From Treponema sp. (GTDB taxonomy: Bacteria > Spirochaetota > Spirochaetia > Treponematales > Treponemataceae), in assembly GCA_024693715.1 (NCBI GenBank), contig JAILKS010000066.1, forward strand, positions 1-64,000: a stretch of 64,000 nt of DNA. The letters are read 5' to 3'. The translations under genes were made by a program, and so were the position numbers. The notes beneath the pieces were generated by a model. The model made no database searches. It saw nothing but the letters and a program-made list of their open reading frames with translations, and was not told the DNA's origin. Below, piece by piece: positions 17,686-26,875 of this stretch; within the stretch, counting starts at the first letter, position 1; each line of letters starts with the position of its first letter.

Positions 17686-19461
17686 TTAGGCTGTAATCGC
17701 TCCACAACTGCACATCTGAACACAGACACCGCAGCCTACGCATAGAGTTACATCTATTTCTGCTTTTCCGTTTTTAATGCTTATTGCAGGACAGCCGATT
17801 TTCATGCAAAGTTTGCAGCCCTTACATTTGCTTTCATCAATTTTAAGCGGAGGATTGTGTTTTACTTCCTTTAATAAGGCACATGGACGGCGGCTGATGA
17901 TTAAGCTTGGTTCTTCTGCTTCTAACTCTTCTTTTACGGCATTTTCGCAATCCTTGATATTATAAGGATCTACGACATGAACTCGTTTAATTCCCATTGC
18001 TTTTGCAAGTGCTTCAAGATCTATTTTTCCAGCCGGATCTCCGTAAAGATTTTTGCCAGTCGAAGGATTCTGCTGATGTCCTGTCATACCGGTAATTGAG
18101 TTATCAAGAACAATTACTGTTGAGTTTGACTGATTGTAAGCAATCTGAGCAAGTCCTGTCATTCCTGAATGCATGAAGGTTGAATCTCCAATAACTGCAA
18201 CAGATTTTTTTTCGTTTGATTTGTCTGCTTTGTTCCATCCGTGTAACCCGCTGAAGGATGCTCCCATACAAAGTGTAACATCCATTGCAGAAAGAGGAGG
18301 AACGCTCCCTAAAGTATAACAACCGATGTCTCCAAAAACAGTAACCTTGAGCTTGTTTAAGGCATAAAACATTCCCCGGTGAGGGCAGCCTGCACACATA
18401 ATTGGTGGTCGGTTCGAAAGATTTTCAATCGGTTTGTGAGGAATTTCTGCCTTTAATAAATCATCACATTGTTTTAAAATTTTCTTGAGGCATTCTTTAA
18501 TAAGATTCTGTGAAAATTCTCCGCAAATCAGGAATATGTCTTTTCCATGAATTTCATTTTTAAGTCCCAGTGAGCGGACAAATTGTTCGATAATCGGGTC
18601 AAGCTCTTCTATTACGATGATTTTATCAACTGTAGAAGCAAAATCTTTTATAAGTTTTGCAGGAAGAGGATTTACCATTCCAAGTTTTAAAATATTTATT
18701 TTATTGCCAAAAATTTCTTTTGTATAATCATAACAGGTAGATGCCGTGATGATTCCGGTTTTCTTTAATTCATTATTAGAAGCATCTGAAGTTTCAATAC
18801 GGTTAATTCCGCTTTTGCACGACCATTCTTCTATATCTTTCATCCTTTGTTCTACAAAAGGGTGTCTTCGGATTGCATTTGCAGGAGCCATTACATATTT
18901 TGATATATTTTTTTCGTAAGTTTTCTGTTCACAAACCTTTCTTTCATCAGTTTCAACAATGCTTTGACTGTGGGCAATTCTTGTGCAGGTTCTGTATAAA
19001 ACAGGAGTATCGAATTTTTCAGAAAGCTCATAGGCGGTTTTGATAAAATCCTTTGCTTCCTGTGAATCTGCCGGTTCAACCATTGGTATTTTTGATGCGA
19101 TTGCATGATGACGGCTGTCTTGTTCGTTTTGAGAAGAATGCATCCCAGGATCGTCTGCTACACCGACAACGAGTCCTGCGTTTACGCCACAATAGCTTGC
19201 AGTGTAAAGAGGATCTGCCGCTACGTTTAATCCTACGTGCTTCATTGCACAGAAGGCTCTTTTACCTGCGAGACATGCTCCGAAAGCAGTTTCTAAGGCA
19301 ACCTTTTCATTTGGTGCCCATTCACAATATATTTCTTTATATTTTGCCGCTTCTTCTGTTATTTCTGTACTTGGTGTTCCAGGATAACTTGAAATTAATT
19401 CACAGCCGCTTTCATAAAGTCCTCTTGCAGCCGCTGCATTGCCTAAAAATAGTTGTTTCAT
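17686..19461 (-). CDS. iorA: Indolepyruvate:ferredoxin oxidoreductase, alpha subunit
   Basis: The 591-residue protein oxidatively decarboxylates aryl pyruvates (from aromatic amino acids) to acyl-CoA with thiamine diphosphate and reduced ferredoxin. Seen: an N-terminal pyrimidine-binding domain (GLYESGCELISSYPGTPSTE), the ThDP domain (FGDIGCYTLG, GDSTFMHSGMTGL), and two C-terminal 4Fe-4S clusters (CKGCKLCMKIGCP, CVGCGVCVQMC). AGGAT precedes the start. The small beta subunit iorB is not adjacent, and the neighbours are a GGDEF protein and Era, so it may lie elsewhere. Confidence 0.93.
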   Translation of the reverse strand: MKQLFLGNAAAARGLYESGCELISSYPGTPSTEITEEAAKYKEIYCEWAPNEKVALETAFGACLAGKRAFCAMKHVGLNVAADPLYTASYCGVNAGLVVGVADDPGMHSSQNEQDSRHHAIASKIPMVEPADSQEAKDFIKTAYELSEKFDTPVLYRTCTRIAHSQSIVETDERKVCEQKTYEKNISKYVMAPANAIRRHPFVEQRMKDIEEWSCKSGINRIETSDASNNELKKTGIITASTCYDYTKEIFGNKINILKLGMVNPLPAKLIKDFASTVDKIIVIEELDPIIEQFVRSLGLKNEIHGKDIFLICGEFSQNLIKECLKKILKQCDDLLKAEIPHKPIENLSNRPPIMCAGCPHRGMFYALNKLKVTVFGDIGCYTLGSVPPLSAMDVTLCMGASFSGLHGWNKADKSNEKKSVAVIGDSTFMHSGMTGLAQIAYNQSNSTVIVLDNSITGMTGHQQNPSTGKNLYGDPAGKIDLEALAKAMGIKRVHVVDPYNIKDCENAVKEELEAEEPSLIISRRPCALLKEVKHNPPLKIDESKCKGCKLCMKIGCPAISIKNGKAEIDVTLCVGCGVCVQMCSCGAITA

Positions 19462-19477
19462 TTTGTAATCCTAATGT

Positions 19478-20557
19478 TTATATTTTTCGTCTTTCTTTTC
19501 CGATTGTTTTGTAATATGTGCTCTTGTTTTTATACATAAGTGCATCTGCTTTTGAAAGCATTTCTTTGAGGGATTCTGTATCACAACTTTCAAGTGTTAC
19601 AATTCCGTATGCAATTGAAAGTTCATCAATCATTTCTCCACGCCACTCACGGCAGCTTTTTTCAAACTCATTGCACAATTCTTTTTCAGACGGAAACGGC
19701 TTGTTTAAGACTGCGGCAAATTCATCACCGCCGATTCTAAAACATTTTCCGTATTTACCGAATGTTTTTAAGATACAGTCTGCTGCTCCGATTATAAGCT
19801 CGTCTCCTGCTCTGTGCCCCTTTGTATCGTTTGCTGCTTTAAGACCATTTATATCAAATTCAACAATCGTGCATTTTCCACGATAGATTTTAAGCTTTTC
19901 AAGCAGTATGTCGAAGCTTCGTCTGTTGTTTAAACCTGTGAGCTGATCGTTTTCTACAAGGAATTTATAGTTTTTCTCATTTGCAAATGCCCTTATCTTA
20001 ACATTCATCATGTAACTGCTGAATATAATGCTTACAAAACCGTAAATAATTGCATTCGAAAGATTATTTGCTAAAAGTACACCTGTCTGTCTTGTAACGA
20101 CCAGGTAAATGTACGTTATATCTGAAGCTAAAATTACGAATGCAACAAGAATTGGTCTGACGGTAAAAAGCAAAGGTACTGCAAAAAGAAAAACCATAAA
20201 GGTAGTTGTCTGTGCATTTCCGTTTACAAAGATTCCTATTATTGCACCAAGAGTTAAAGGAACAATAATACCGATGTAAGGAGCCGGATAAAAATGCTTT
20301 TTAAGTTTTATAAAAATCAGTGAAATTACAGCAATTGATAAATATGAAATCGCACTGATTTTATAAATTGTTTTCATTACAGACATGATTGGAGAAAAAG
20401 ATACCTGTATGAACAGGATGGCATAGGCAATAAAAGCTAAAATAGCAAAAACAAGAACATTTTTTATGTTGCTTTTGTATATGTCGTTTTCAATTCTTTT
20501 ATATTCTTTTCCGGTAATACCACCATATAAAATGTAATTAAGAATTTTCCCTTTCAC
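19478..20557 (-). CDS. Membrane-bound GGDEF diguanylate cyclase
   Basis: The 359-residue protein has about six N-terminal membrane helices (35-190) and a C-terminal GGDEF domain with intact RIGGDEF and the upstream DQLTGLNNRRSFD motif, so it should make cyclic-di-GMP. I see no RxxD inhibitory site five residues upstream (the segment is GKYGKCF), so product feedback through that site is unlikely. It begins with GTG after a GGAG ribosome-binding site. It lies 16 bases before iorA and may be co-transcribed with it, without an obvious functional link. Confidence 0.92.
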   Translation of the reverse strand: MKGKILNYILYGGITGKEYKRIENDIYKSNIKNVLVFAILAFIAYAILFIQVSFSPIMSVMKTIYKISAISYLSIAVISLIFIKLKKHFYPAPYIGIIVPLTLGAIIGIFVNGNAQTTTFMVFLFAVPLLFTVRPILVAFVILASDITYIYLVVTRQTGVLLANNLSNAIIYGFVSIIFSSYMMNVKIRAFANEKNYKFLVENDQLTGLNNRRSFDILLEKLKIYRGKCTIVEFDINGLKAANDTKGHRAGDELIIGAADCILKTFGKYGKCFRIGGDEFAAVLNKPFPSEKELCNEFEKSCREWRGEMIDELSIAYGIVTLESCDTESLKEMLSKADALMYKNKSTYYKTIGKERRKI

Positions 20558-20595
20558 AGTTATCTCCAGATAATGATTTCTCCGGTATTATTTTA

Positions 20596-21567
20596 TTATC
20601 TGTCTTCTCCGTTCATTTTAATTATTCCGCCATTTTCGTCGAATTTTAATTCGCGGAATTTTACGTTACGCTTCTGGTTTACGCCGTTTGAACGCTCACA
20701 GTCATGGTAGAAAAGCCACCATTTTCCGTTGAATTCAAGAATTGAGTGGTGTGTAGTCCATCCAAGAACAGGAGTTAAGATTGTTCCTCCGTAAGTATAT
20801 GGACCGTAAACATTCTTTGATGTTGACCATGCCAGAAGATGTGTTGTTCCTGTTGAATAAGTAAAGTAGTATGTATCTCCTTTTTTGAATAACCATGGAT
20901 CTTCAAAGTAGCGTCTTTCTTCATCATCACCCTGAAGAGGCTTACCATCCTTGTCTACAATCACGAGGTCGCGTAAATCCTCTGCAAGCTCTTTCATGTT
21001 GTCTTTTAAAAGAGCGATTTTCGGTGTACAGGCATTTTCACCTGCGCGAGGTTCCTTATTATCAGCACTCCATTTGTTGTTTCTGTACTGATCAAGCTGA
21101 CCGCCCCATAATCCGCCCATTGTAAGATAATATTTTTTGTCTGTATCTTTAAAGCAGCACGGGTCAATTGAATAAGTTCCCTGAATATAATCATCTTCGG
21201 GAGTAAAAGGACCTTCCGGTGTAGTTCCAACTGCTACTCCTACACGGAACATTCCGTTTTTATCTCTTGCCGGGAAGTAAAAATAATATTTTCCATCTTT
21301 TTCTTCGCAGTCAGGAGCCCAGAGCTGTTTGCTTGCCCATTTTACATCATCAAGTGTAAAAATACATCCGCAGTCTCTTGGATATGTTTCTGTATCCTTC
21401 ATTTCATAAACATGATAATCCTTCATGTCGTACTGATCGCCATTGTCATTGCTTTCTACATCTATATCTTCATCATGTGAAGGATAAATATAAATTTTTC
21501 CATTAAAAACATGTGCAGAAGGATCTGCTGTGTATAAATCGTTTACAAGAGGTTTTTTTTCAATCAT
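20596..21567 (-). CDS. Glycoside hydrolase family 43 enzyme (beta-xylosidase/arabinofuranosidase type)
   Basis: The 323-residue protein is a single five-bladed propeller: LYTADPSAHVFNGKIYIYPS carries the general base Asp, YSIDPCCFKD the pKa-modulating Asp, and YFEDPWLFKKGDTYY the acid Glu. There is no signal peptide, so it should act on imported xylo- or arabino-oligosaccharides. A GH43 paralogue at 39044 shares the N-terminal TADP and HDED motifs. AGGAG precedes the start. A sugar kinase gene lies directly upstream on the same strand. Confidence 0.9.
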   Translation of the reverse strand: MIEKKPLVNDLYTADPSAHVFNGKIYIYPSHDEDIDVESNDNGDQYDMKDYHVYEMKDTETYPRDCGCIFTLDDVKWASKQLWAPDCEEKDGKYYFYFPARDKNGMFRVGVAVGTTPEGPFTPEDDYIQGTYSIDPCCFKDTDKKYYLTMGGLWGGQLDQYRNNKWSADNKEPRAGENACTPKIALLKDNMKELAEDLRDLVIVDKDGKPLQGDDEERRYFEDPWLFKKGDTYYFTYSTGTTHLLAWSTSKNVYGPYTYGGTILTPVLGWTTHHSILEFNGKWWLFYHDCERSNGVNQKRNVKFRELKFDENGGIIKMNGEDR

Positions 21568-21613
21568 TTTTTGTCTCCTAAAATGTATTATCTATTATAT
21601 AACATATTTTACT

Positions 21614-22516
21614 TTATTGGTAGATGCTTCCAGGAATTTCTGATTCAGCATTTTTTGCCGCACACCACGTTCCTTTTTCCAGTGCCTTGTAAAAATCGCC
21701 GGTTTTAAGATATTCGTATAAAAATCCCGCATTAAAGCTGTCTCCGCATGCAGTTGTATTTACCGGCTCCACTTTTTGTACAGGACATTCATAAAAGCTT
21801 CCGTTATTTGCGGCATAGGTCGATTTTTCACCACGTGTAATTATAATCATATTATGAAGCGAAACACTTTTTTGTGTAACTGCATTTTTAAGCTCTTCTT
21901 CATCCATCGTTTTAGAAGCATTGAAGGTTTTAAAAAACTCTTCATCGTTGATTTTTATAAAATCCGGGACTGTTGTTTCTATCGTATTGATTAAATCTTC
22001 GCAAATGTAATCTGCAAGAAATAATTTTTTGTTATCCCTGGTGATTTTTGCAATGAGGGAATATAAATCTGGGCTGAATCCTTTAGGGCGGCTTCCTGAA
22101 AGAAGAACGGCATCATAAAAAGGAATTAAATCATTTATTATTTTGAGGATTTTTAATTCCGCTTTGTTGTAATCAAATGAGGATGTTTCTGAAACGACAA
22201 GTTCGGTCGTAGTTTTTTGAGATTTATCGAGCAGAGTCCAGCATTGTCTTGTATTTCCGTCTGTTTCAACAAAATCAAGGGTCAGGTCGTCTTTTTTTGC
22301 AAGGTCCAGAAAATATTTTTCATTGGTTTTCCCGACCGGGCAGACAATCTGCGCACAGTTTTTTTCAAGCTGATTTAATACTCTTGCAGAATTAATTGCT
22401 TTTCCACTTGCATGTTCAATATAGCCGGTGCTTCGATTGACTTTTTCCAGAGAAAGCTTCTCAAAAATCACGGTTCTCTGAATTGTTGTACTAAGACAGA
22501 CACATAAAATTTTCAT
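21614..22516 (-). CDS. PfkB-family sugar kinase (1-phosphofructokinase/tagatose-6-phosphate kinase type)
   Basis: The 300-residue kinase has the PfkB fold: an N-terminal LSTTIQRTV with HASGKAINSARVLNQL (Gly-rich substrate loop), LSGSRPKGF, and the C-terminal anion-hole motif TTACGDSFNAGFLYEY containing the catalytic Asp. The length and N-terminus fit the LacC/FruK group that phosphorylates sugar phosphates, but the substrate is uncertain. TATAAT (reverse strand, 22524-22529) ends seven bases before the ATG with no Shine-Dalgarno, so leaderless. It is divergent from the acyltransferase gene. Confidence 0.8.
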   Translation of the reverse strand: MKILCVCLSTTIQRTVIFEKLSLEKVNRSTGYIEHASGKAINSARVLNQLEKNCAQIVCPVGKTNEKYFLDLAKKDDLTLDFVETDGNTRQCWTLLDKSQKTTTELVVSETSSFDYNKAELKILKIINDLIPFYDAVLLSGSRPKGFSPDLYSLIAKITRDNKKLFLADYICEDLINTIETTVPDFIKINDEEFFKTFNASKTMDEEELKNAVTQKSVSLHNMIIITRGEKSTYAANNGSFYECPVQKVEPVNTTACGDSFNAGFLYEYLKTGDFYKALEKGTWCAAKNAESEIPGSIYQ

Positions 22517-22579
22517 AACTTATATTATATGCAAAACTTGTAAAATGCTCTATAATAAATGCTCTATAAGGATAAAATT

Positions 22580-23485
22580 ATGGCAGTAACATTACGTGAA
22601 AAATACGGAAAAGAGTTTGCAGAATCCATCAAATTATCTAAAGCTGCGGCAAAAATCGATGAAACTTCTGTTTACGAAGAAGCAAATCCTGCTACAAGAA
22701 AATATATGGACATTCTTTTAAAAGCGACAATTCCTGAAGATTCAAAATTAGGAAACATTGAAAATTTCAAGGCATTTTATGATGCTGTCGTAAAAGAAGG
22801 CAAGCATGGTCTTATTATGATGGAGCATTATTCTAATCTTGATTTACCGGAAATAATCTATCTTCTTGAGAAGAATGGTGAAGACTGGTCGAAGGATCTT
22901 GCTTCGAGGATTGTTGCCATAGCGGGAATGAAATTGAACGAAGAAAGTGCAGCAGTACGGGCTTTTTGTGAAAGCTTTTCGAGAGTAGTTGTTTATCCTT
23001 CAAGAAGTCTTGATGCTGTTGGAAATAAAGAAATATCTGAGCAGGAAAAAGAAGAAGAAGCGGCACGTGCAAGAAAAATTAATTTTGCTGCAATGCGTGC
23101 GATGGACGGTTGTAAGAAACGGGGTCAGGTAATATTGGTTTTTCCGAGCGGTACACGTTACAGACCTGGAGTTCCTGAAACAAAACGCGGATTAAGGGAA
23201 ATGGACAGTTATCTTCGTCTGTTTGATATAATGATTTGTGTATCGGTAAACGGAAATTGTCTTAAAATTAATCCTGAAAATTCTTCTGACATGCTTGAAG
23301 ATTTGATTGATCCTGAACAGATTATTCTTACTGCAAGTCCTATTATTGAATGTAAGAAATATAGAAACAGTATTTTAGAAAAGTTACCTGAAGATTGTGA
23401 AGATCCGAAGCAGGCTGTTGTAGATTCAGTTATGAAGCTTATGGAAGATCTGCATGATGAAGTTGAAAAATCTAAGAACAATTAA
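22580..23485 (+). CDS. Glycerolipid acyltransferase (PlsC/GPAT-like)
   Basis: I place the start at the ATG at 22580, behind AAGGA; an ATG at 22559 is in frame but lacks a site. The 301-residue protein carries the acyltransferase HxxxxD motif as EHYSNLDLP and a second block VFPSGTRYRPG, where bacterial PlsC has the EGTR loop. This layout is closer to soluble glycerol-3-phosphate acyltransferases than to typical membrane PlsC. It would acylate glycerol phosphate or lysophosphatidate in phospholipid synthesis. Which position it acylates is uncertain. Confidence 0.75.
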   Translation: MAVTLREKYGKEFAESIKLSKAAAKIDETSVYEEANPATRKYMDILLKATIPEDSKLGNIENFKAFYDAVVKEGKHGLIMMEHYSNLDLPEIIYLLEKNGEDWSKDLASRIVAIAGMKLNEESAAVRAFCESFSRVVVYPSRSLDAVGNKEISEQEKEEEAARARKINFAAMRAMDGCKKRGQVILVFPSGTRYRPGVPETKRGLREMDSYLRLFDIMICVSVNGNCLKINPENSSDMLEDLIDPEQIILTASPIIECKKYRNSILEKLPEDCEDPKQAVVDSVMKLMEDLHDEVEKSKNN

Positions 23486-23496
23486 AGGAATTTTTT

Positions 23497-24213
23497 ATGG
23501 GAAAACTTGAATTAAAAGCTGAACTTTCAAGAACAACATATCCTGGAAGGGGAATTATTGTCGGAAAATCTGAAGATGGAAAAAAAGCTGTTGCAGCATA
23601 TTGGACAATGGGAAGAAGTGCAGGAAGCCGTAACAGAGTCTTTGTAGAAGATGGAGAAGGAATCAGAACACAGGCCTTTGATCCTTCATTAATCGCAGGA
23701 GATCCCAGTCTTATAATTTATTCTGCGGTAAAGGTTCTTCCTAATGCAACAATCGTTACAAACGGAGACCAGACAGATACAATTTATGATGGAATAAGAA
23801 ACGGACTTACCTTTGAAGAATCCCTGAGATCCAGAAAATATGAGCATGATGAGCCGAATTATACACCGCGTATTTCTTCATATTTAAGTTTTGAAAAAGG
23901 TCATTATGAATATATGCTTTCAATCTTAAAAAGTGATGAGGGTAATCCTGATAATACACTGAGATTTACTTATTCTTATGATAATCCGGTAAATGGAGAA
24001 GGTCATTATATTCATACATATATTGGAGATGGAAATCCACTTCCGTCTTTTGAAGGAGAACCTGTAAAGCTTGGAATTCAGGGTGATATAGATTCCTTTG
24101 CAAATGATATCTGGTCATCCTTGAATGAAGAGAATAAAGTTTCTCTTTTTGTCCGTTTCATCGATATTGAAACTGGTGAATATGAAACAAGAATCATAAA
24201 TAAAAATAAATAA
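23497..24213 (+). CDS. IMP cyclohydrolase, PurO-like
   Basis: The 238-residue protein fits the IMP cyclohydrolase family first known from archaea (PurO, PF07826): SRTTYPGRGIIVGKSEDG, AAYWTMGRSAGSRNRVF, and DPSLIAGDPSLIIYSAV. It would close the ring of FAICAR to make IMP, the last step of purine synthesis. The lone AICAR transformylase at 24859 supplies the substrate, so the two together replace bifunctional PurH. AAGGA precedes the start. A YesL-like membrane protein lies between the two. Confidence 0.85.
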   Translation: MGKLELKAELSRTTYPGRGIIVGKSEDGKKAVAAYWTMGRSAGSRNRVFVEDGEGIRTQAFDPSLIAGDPSLIIYSAVKVLPNATIVTNGDQTDTIYDGIRNGLTFEESLRSRKYEHDEPNYTPRISSYLSFEKGHYEYMLSILKSDEGNPDNTLRFTYSYDNPVNGEGHYIHTYIGDGNPLPSFEGEPVKLGIQGDIDSFANDIWSSLNEENKVSLFVRFIDIETGEYETRIINKNK

Positions 24214-24231
24214 ATCAAAAAGGGGCGGAAA

Positions 24232-24819
24232 ATGAAAGTTGTAAAAAAAATCCTTAAGCTGTTGCTTTTGAATATGATATGGCTTCTTTTTTGTCTGCCC
24301 GTAATCACACTTGGCGCATCAACAGCGGCTGCTTTTTCCGTAACGCTTAAAATGGCAAAGGATGAAGAAGTTATTCTCTGGAAGCAGTTTATAAAAGGCT
24401 TCAGACAGAGCTTTTTACAGGGAATGTTCATGGGATTCTTTACGTCAGGCTGTTGTGTTGCCACAATTTTCTTATGGAAGCGTATTTTAGAAGATCCGTC
24501 TTTTTTTCCGGTTGTTGGCGGAGGAATGTTTACTTTAACTGTCATTCTTTTGAATTTTTTTGCATTCCCGCTTATTGCACGGTATGAAAACAGCTTCAAA
24601 AATGTAATTAAGAATTCCGTTTCAATTTTCGTTCAATTTTTTCAACCTTCATTAATGGCAGTAATTGTTGTGGCAGTCGAAGTTCTGATTATCTATATTT
24701 CAAAAAAAGTATTTTTTGTAACTCTGCTTTTTATGCCTGTCCTGATTTTTTATACTATAAGCTTAACTGCAAAGGATTGTTTTGATAAACTTGAACAGAC
24801 TCATAAAAACTCTCAATAA
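24232..24819 (+). CDS. YesL-like (DUF624) membrane protein
   Basis: The 195-residue protein has five or so membrane helices. The opening NMIWLLFCLPVITLGASTAA is characteristic of the YesL/DUF624 family, which is often found beside carbohydrate ABC transporters but has no proven role. Here it sits between the two purine genes, 18 bases after the cyclohydrolase, with GGGG/GGA before its start. The linkage to purine metabolism may be chance. Confidence 0.8.
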   Translation: MKVVKKILKLLLLNMIWLLFCLPVITLGASTAAAFSVTLKMAKDEEVILWKQFIKGFRQSFLQGMFMGFFTSGCCVATIFLWKRILEDPSFFPVVGGGMFTLTVILLNFFAFPLIARYENSFKNVIKNSVSIFVQFFQPSLMAVIVVAVEVLIIYISKKVFFVTLLFMPVLIFYTISLTAKDCFDKLEQTHKNSQ

Positions 24820-24858
24820 TTCATTGTACAAAAGCAATATTTATTTTATTATATCCTC

Positions 24859-26034
24859 ATGAAAGAATTAGAGTTGAAATACGGATGTAATCCGAATCAG
24901 AAGCCTGCACGGGTTTTTATGGAAAATGGTGATTTACCTATTGAAGTTTTAAATGGTAGACCAGGATATATTAATTTGCTTGATGCCCTGAACGGATGGC
25001 AGTTAGTAAAGGAATTAAAGGAAGCAACAGGACTTCCTTCTGCAACATCTTTTAAACACGTTTCTCCAGCCGGTGCTGCTGTAGGTCTTCCTTTATCAGA
25101 CACACTCAAAAAGATTTATTTTACAGATGGCGTTGAGCTTACTCCGTTGGCTTGTGCTTACGCTAGAGCAAGAGGTGCAGACCGTATGTCATCCTTTGGA
25201 GATTTTATTTCTTTAAGCGATGAATGTGATGAAGCAACTGCTCTTCTTATTAAAAAAGAAGTTTCTGATGGTGTAATTGCTCCTTCTTATTCAGACAAGG
25301 CTCTGGAAATCTTAAAGGCTAAGAAAAACGGAAACTATTGTGTAATTCAGATTGATGCTTCTTATGTTCCTGCAGAAATCGAAAAGAAACAGGTATTCGG
25401 AGTTACTTTTGAACAGGGGCACAACTTCCTCAAGATTGACGAACAGTCGGCTTTGAGCAATATCGTTACAAAAAATAAAAAGCTTTCAGAAGACGACAAG
25501 AGAAATTTAATTATCTCTTTAATCGTTCTTAAATATACACAGTCTAACTCAGTATGCTTTGTAAAAGACGGACAGGCAATTGGTATTGGGGCTGGACAGC
25601 AGAGCCGCGTTCACTGTACACGTCTTGCCGGACAGAAGGCAGATAACTGGTGGCTCAGACAGTGTCCTAAGGTTTTGAATCTTGAATTTGTAGACGGTAT
25701 TAAACGTGCAGACCGCGATAATGCGATAGATGTTTATATTGGTGAAGAATATATGGATGTTCTTGCAGAAGGTAAATGGCAGAATATATTCAAAGTTAAG
25801 CCTGAGATTTTTACACGCGAAGAAAAAGCAGAGTGGATTTCAAAGAATACAAATGTAGCTCTTGGTTCAGATGCTTTCTTCCCGTTTGGAGATAACATTG
25901 ATCGTGCAAAAAAATCCGGAGTTACGGTAATCGTACAACCGGGCGGTTCTGTAAGAGACGACCTCGTAATCGCTGCTGCCGACGGATACAACATGACAAT
26001 GTGCTTCAACGGAATCCGTTTGTTCCATCACTAA
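24859..26034 (+). CDS. purH: AICAR transformylase (stand-alone, PurH C-terminal-domain type)
   Basis: The 391-residue protein transfers a formyl group from 10-formyl-THF to AICAR. It resembles the short, single-domain AICARFT: KYGCNPNQKPARVF, the catalytic Lys-His in SFKHVSPAGAAVG, GIGAGQQSRVHCTRLAGQKA, and FFPFGDNIDRAKKSGVTVIVQPGGSVRD. The N-terminal cyclohydrolase domain of normal PurH is absent, and the separate gene at 23497 fills that role. TATTAT at 24847-24852 ends six bases before the ATG and there is no Shine-Dalgarno, so a leaderless start is likely. Confidence 0.93.
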   Translation: MKELELKYGCNPNQKPARVFMENGDLPIEVLNGRPGYINLLDALNGWQLVKELKEATGLPSATSFKHVSPAGAAVGLPLSDTLKKIYFTDGVELTPLACAYARARGADRMSSFGDFISLSDECDEATALLIKKEVSDGVIAPSYSDKALEILKAKKNGNYCVIQIDASYVPAEIEKKQVFGVTFEQGHNFLKIDEQSALSNIVTKNKKLSEDDKRNLIISLIVLKYTQSNSVCFVKDGQAIGIGAGQQSRVHCTRLAGQKADNWWLRQCPKVLNLEFVDGIKRADRDNAIDVYIGEEYMDVLAEGKWQNIFKVKPEIFTREEKAEWISKNTNVALGSDAFFPFGDNIDRAKKSGVTVIVQPGGSVRDDLVIAAADGYNMTMCFNGIRLFHH

Positions 26035-26038
26035 AAAT

Positions 26039-26845
26039 ATGGATACAGAATTAAGGTCATATTTAATATATTTAGCAGAGAAGTACGAAACAAAGGATTT
26101 TTGTAAGGATGATCCCTCGCAGTTTTTACATTGGTACGATATAAATCAGAAAACCGATGTAGAATGTGCTGCTTTTTTTTCTGCAATGTTAGCCTTTGGA
26201 CGAAGAGATCAGTTCATTCCTAAAATTGCAGATATTTTAACTCTTGCAGATAAAACTTCCGGTTCTGTTTCTAAATGGATTTGTGATGGATGTCCTGATT
26301 TGCTTCAAAATGATGAAAAATACTATCGTTTTTACTCTTATAAAGATATATATGATTTTTTTAAAAGATTTAAAGAAATAATACATGATTACGGGTCTTT
26401 AGGTGATTGCGTTAAAGAAAAATTAAAGAATAAGAATAGCTTAAATGCTTCCAATCCGCTTTTATTACCACAGACAATTATTTCTTCTTTGTTTAGCGAA
26501 CAGAAAATAGTTCCCGGAGGACAGAGGGGGCAGTCTTCCTTGTCATCCTCCCCACAAAAGCGCATTCATCTTTTTCTTCGATGGATGGTTCGACGTAATT
26601 CACCTGTAGATTCAGGAATCTGGGATTTCATTTCTCCATCAGATTTAATAATCCCTCTTGATACACATGTTTTACAGGAATCAATTAAACTTGGACTGCT
26701 TCCCGTCACGGCAAAAGGAACAATGGGGACAGCCCTCAATTTGACTTATCAGGCAAAACAAATCTGGGAGTCAGATCCTGTTAAATGTGATTTTGCCTTG
26801 TTCGGGCTTGGGGTTGATGAAAAAGGTAGTTTGCTATATAAATAG
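26039..26845 (+). CDS. TIGR02757/DUF2400-family protein
   Basis: The 268-residue protein fits TIGR02757: DDPSQFLHWY, AAFFSAMLAFGRRDQF, HLFLRWMVRRNSPVDSGIW and PLDTHVLQESIKLGLL are the family's blocks. It has a helix-hairpin-helix DNA-glycosylase-like look, but the function is unknown. There is no ribosome-binding site; the ATG follows the previous stop by four bases, suggesting coupling. A short GC-rich insert (GGQRGQSSLSSSP, about 165-178) precedes the FLRWMVR block. Confidence 0.8.
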   Translation: MDTELRSYLIYLAEKYETKDFCKDDPSQFLHWYDINQKTDVECAAFFSAMLAFGRRDQFIPKIADILTLADKTSGSVSKWICDGCPDLLQNDEKYYRFYSYKDIYDFFKRFKEIIHDYGSLGDCVKEKLKNKNSLNASNPLLLPQTIISSLFSEQKIVPGGQRGQSSLSSSPQKRIHLFLRWMVRRNSPVDSGIWDFISPSDLIIPLDTHVLQESIKLGLLPVTAKGTMGTALNLTYQAKQIWESDPVKCDFALFGLGVDEKGSLLYK

Positions 26846-26875
26846 TCTCAAATATATTTTTCTCTGAGGTATGAT

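Noticed and set aside
26846-26875. Vitamin riboswitch before the ECF S component
   Set aside because: The gap is only 30 bases and holds just a ribosome-binding site.
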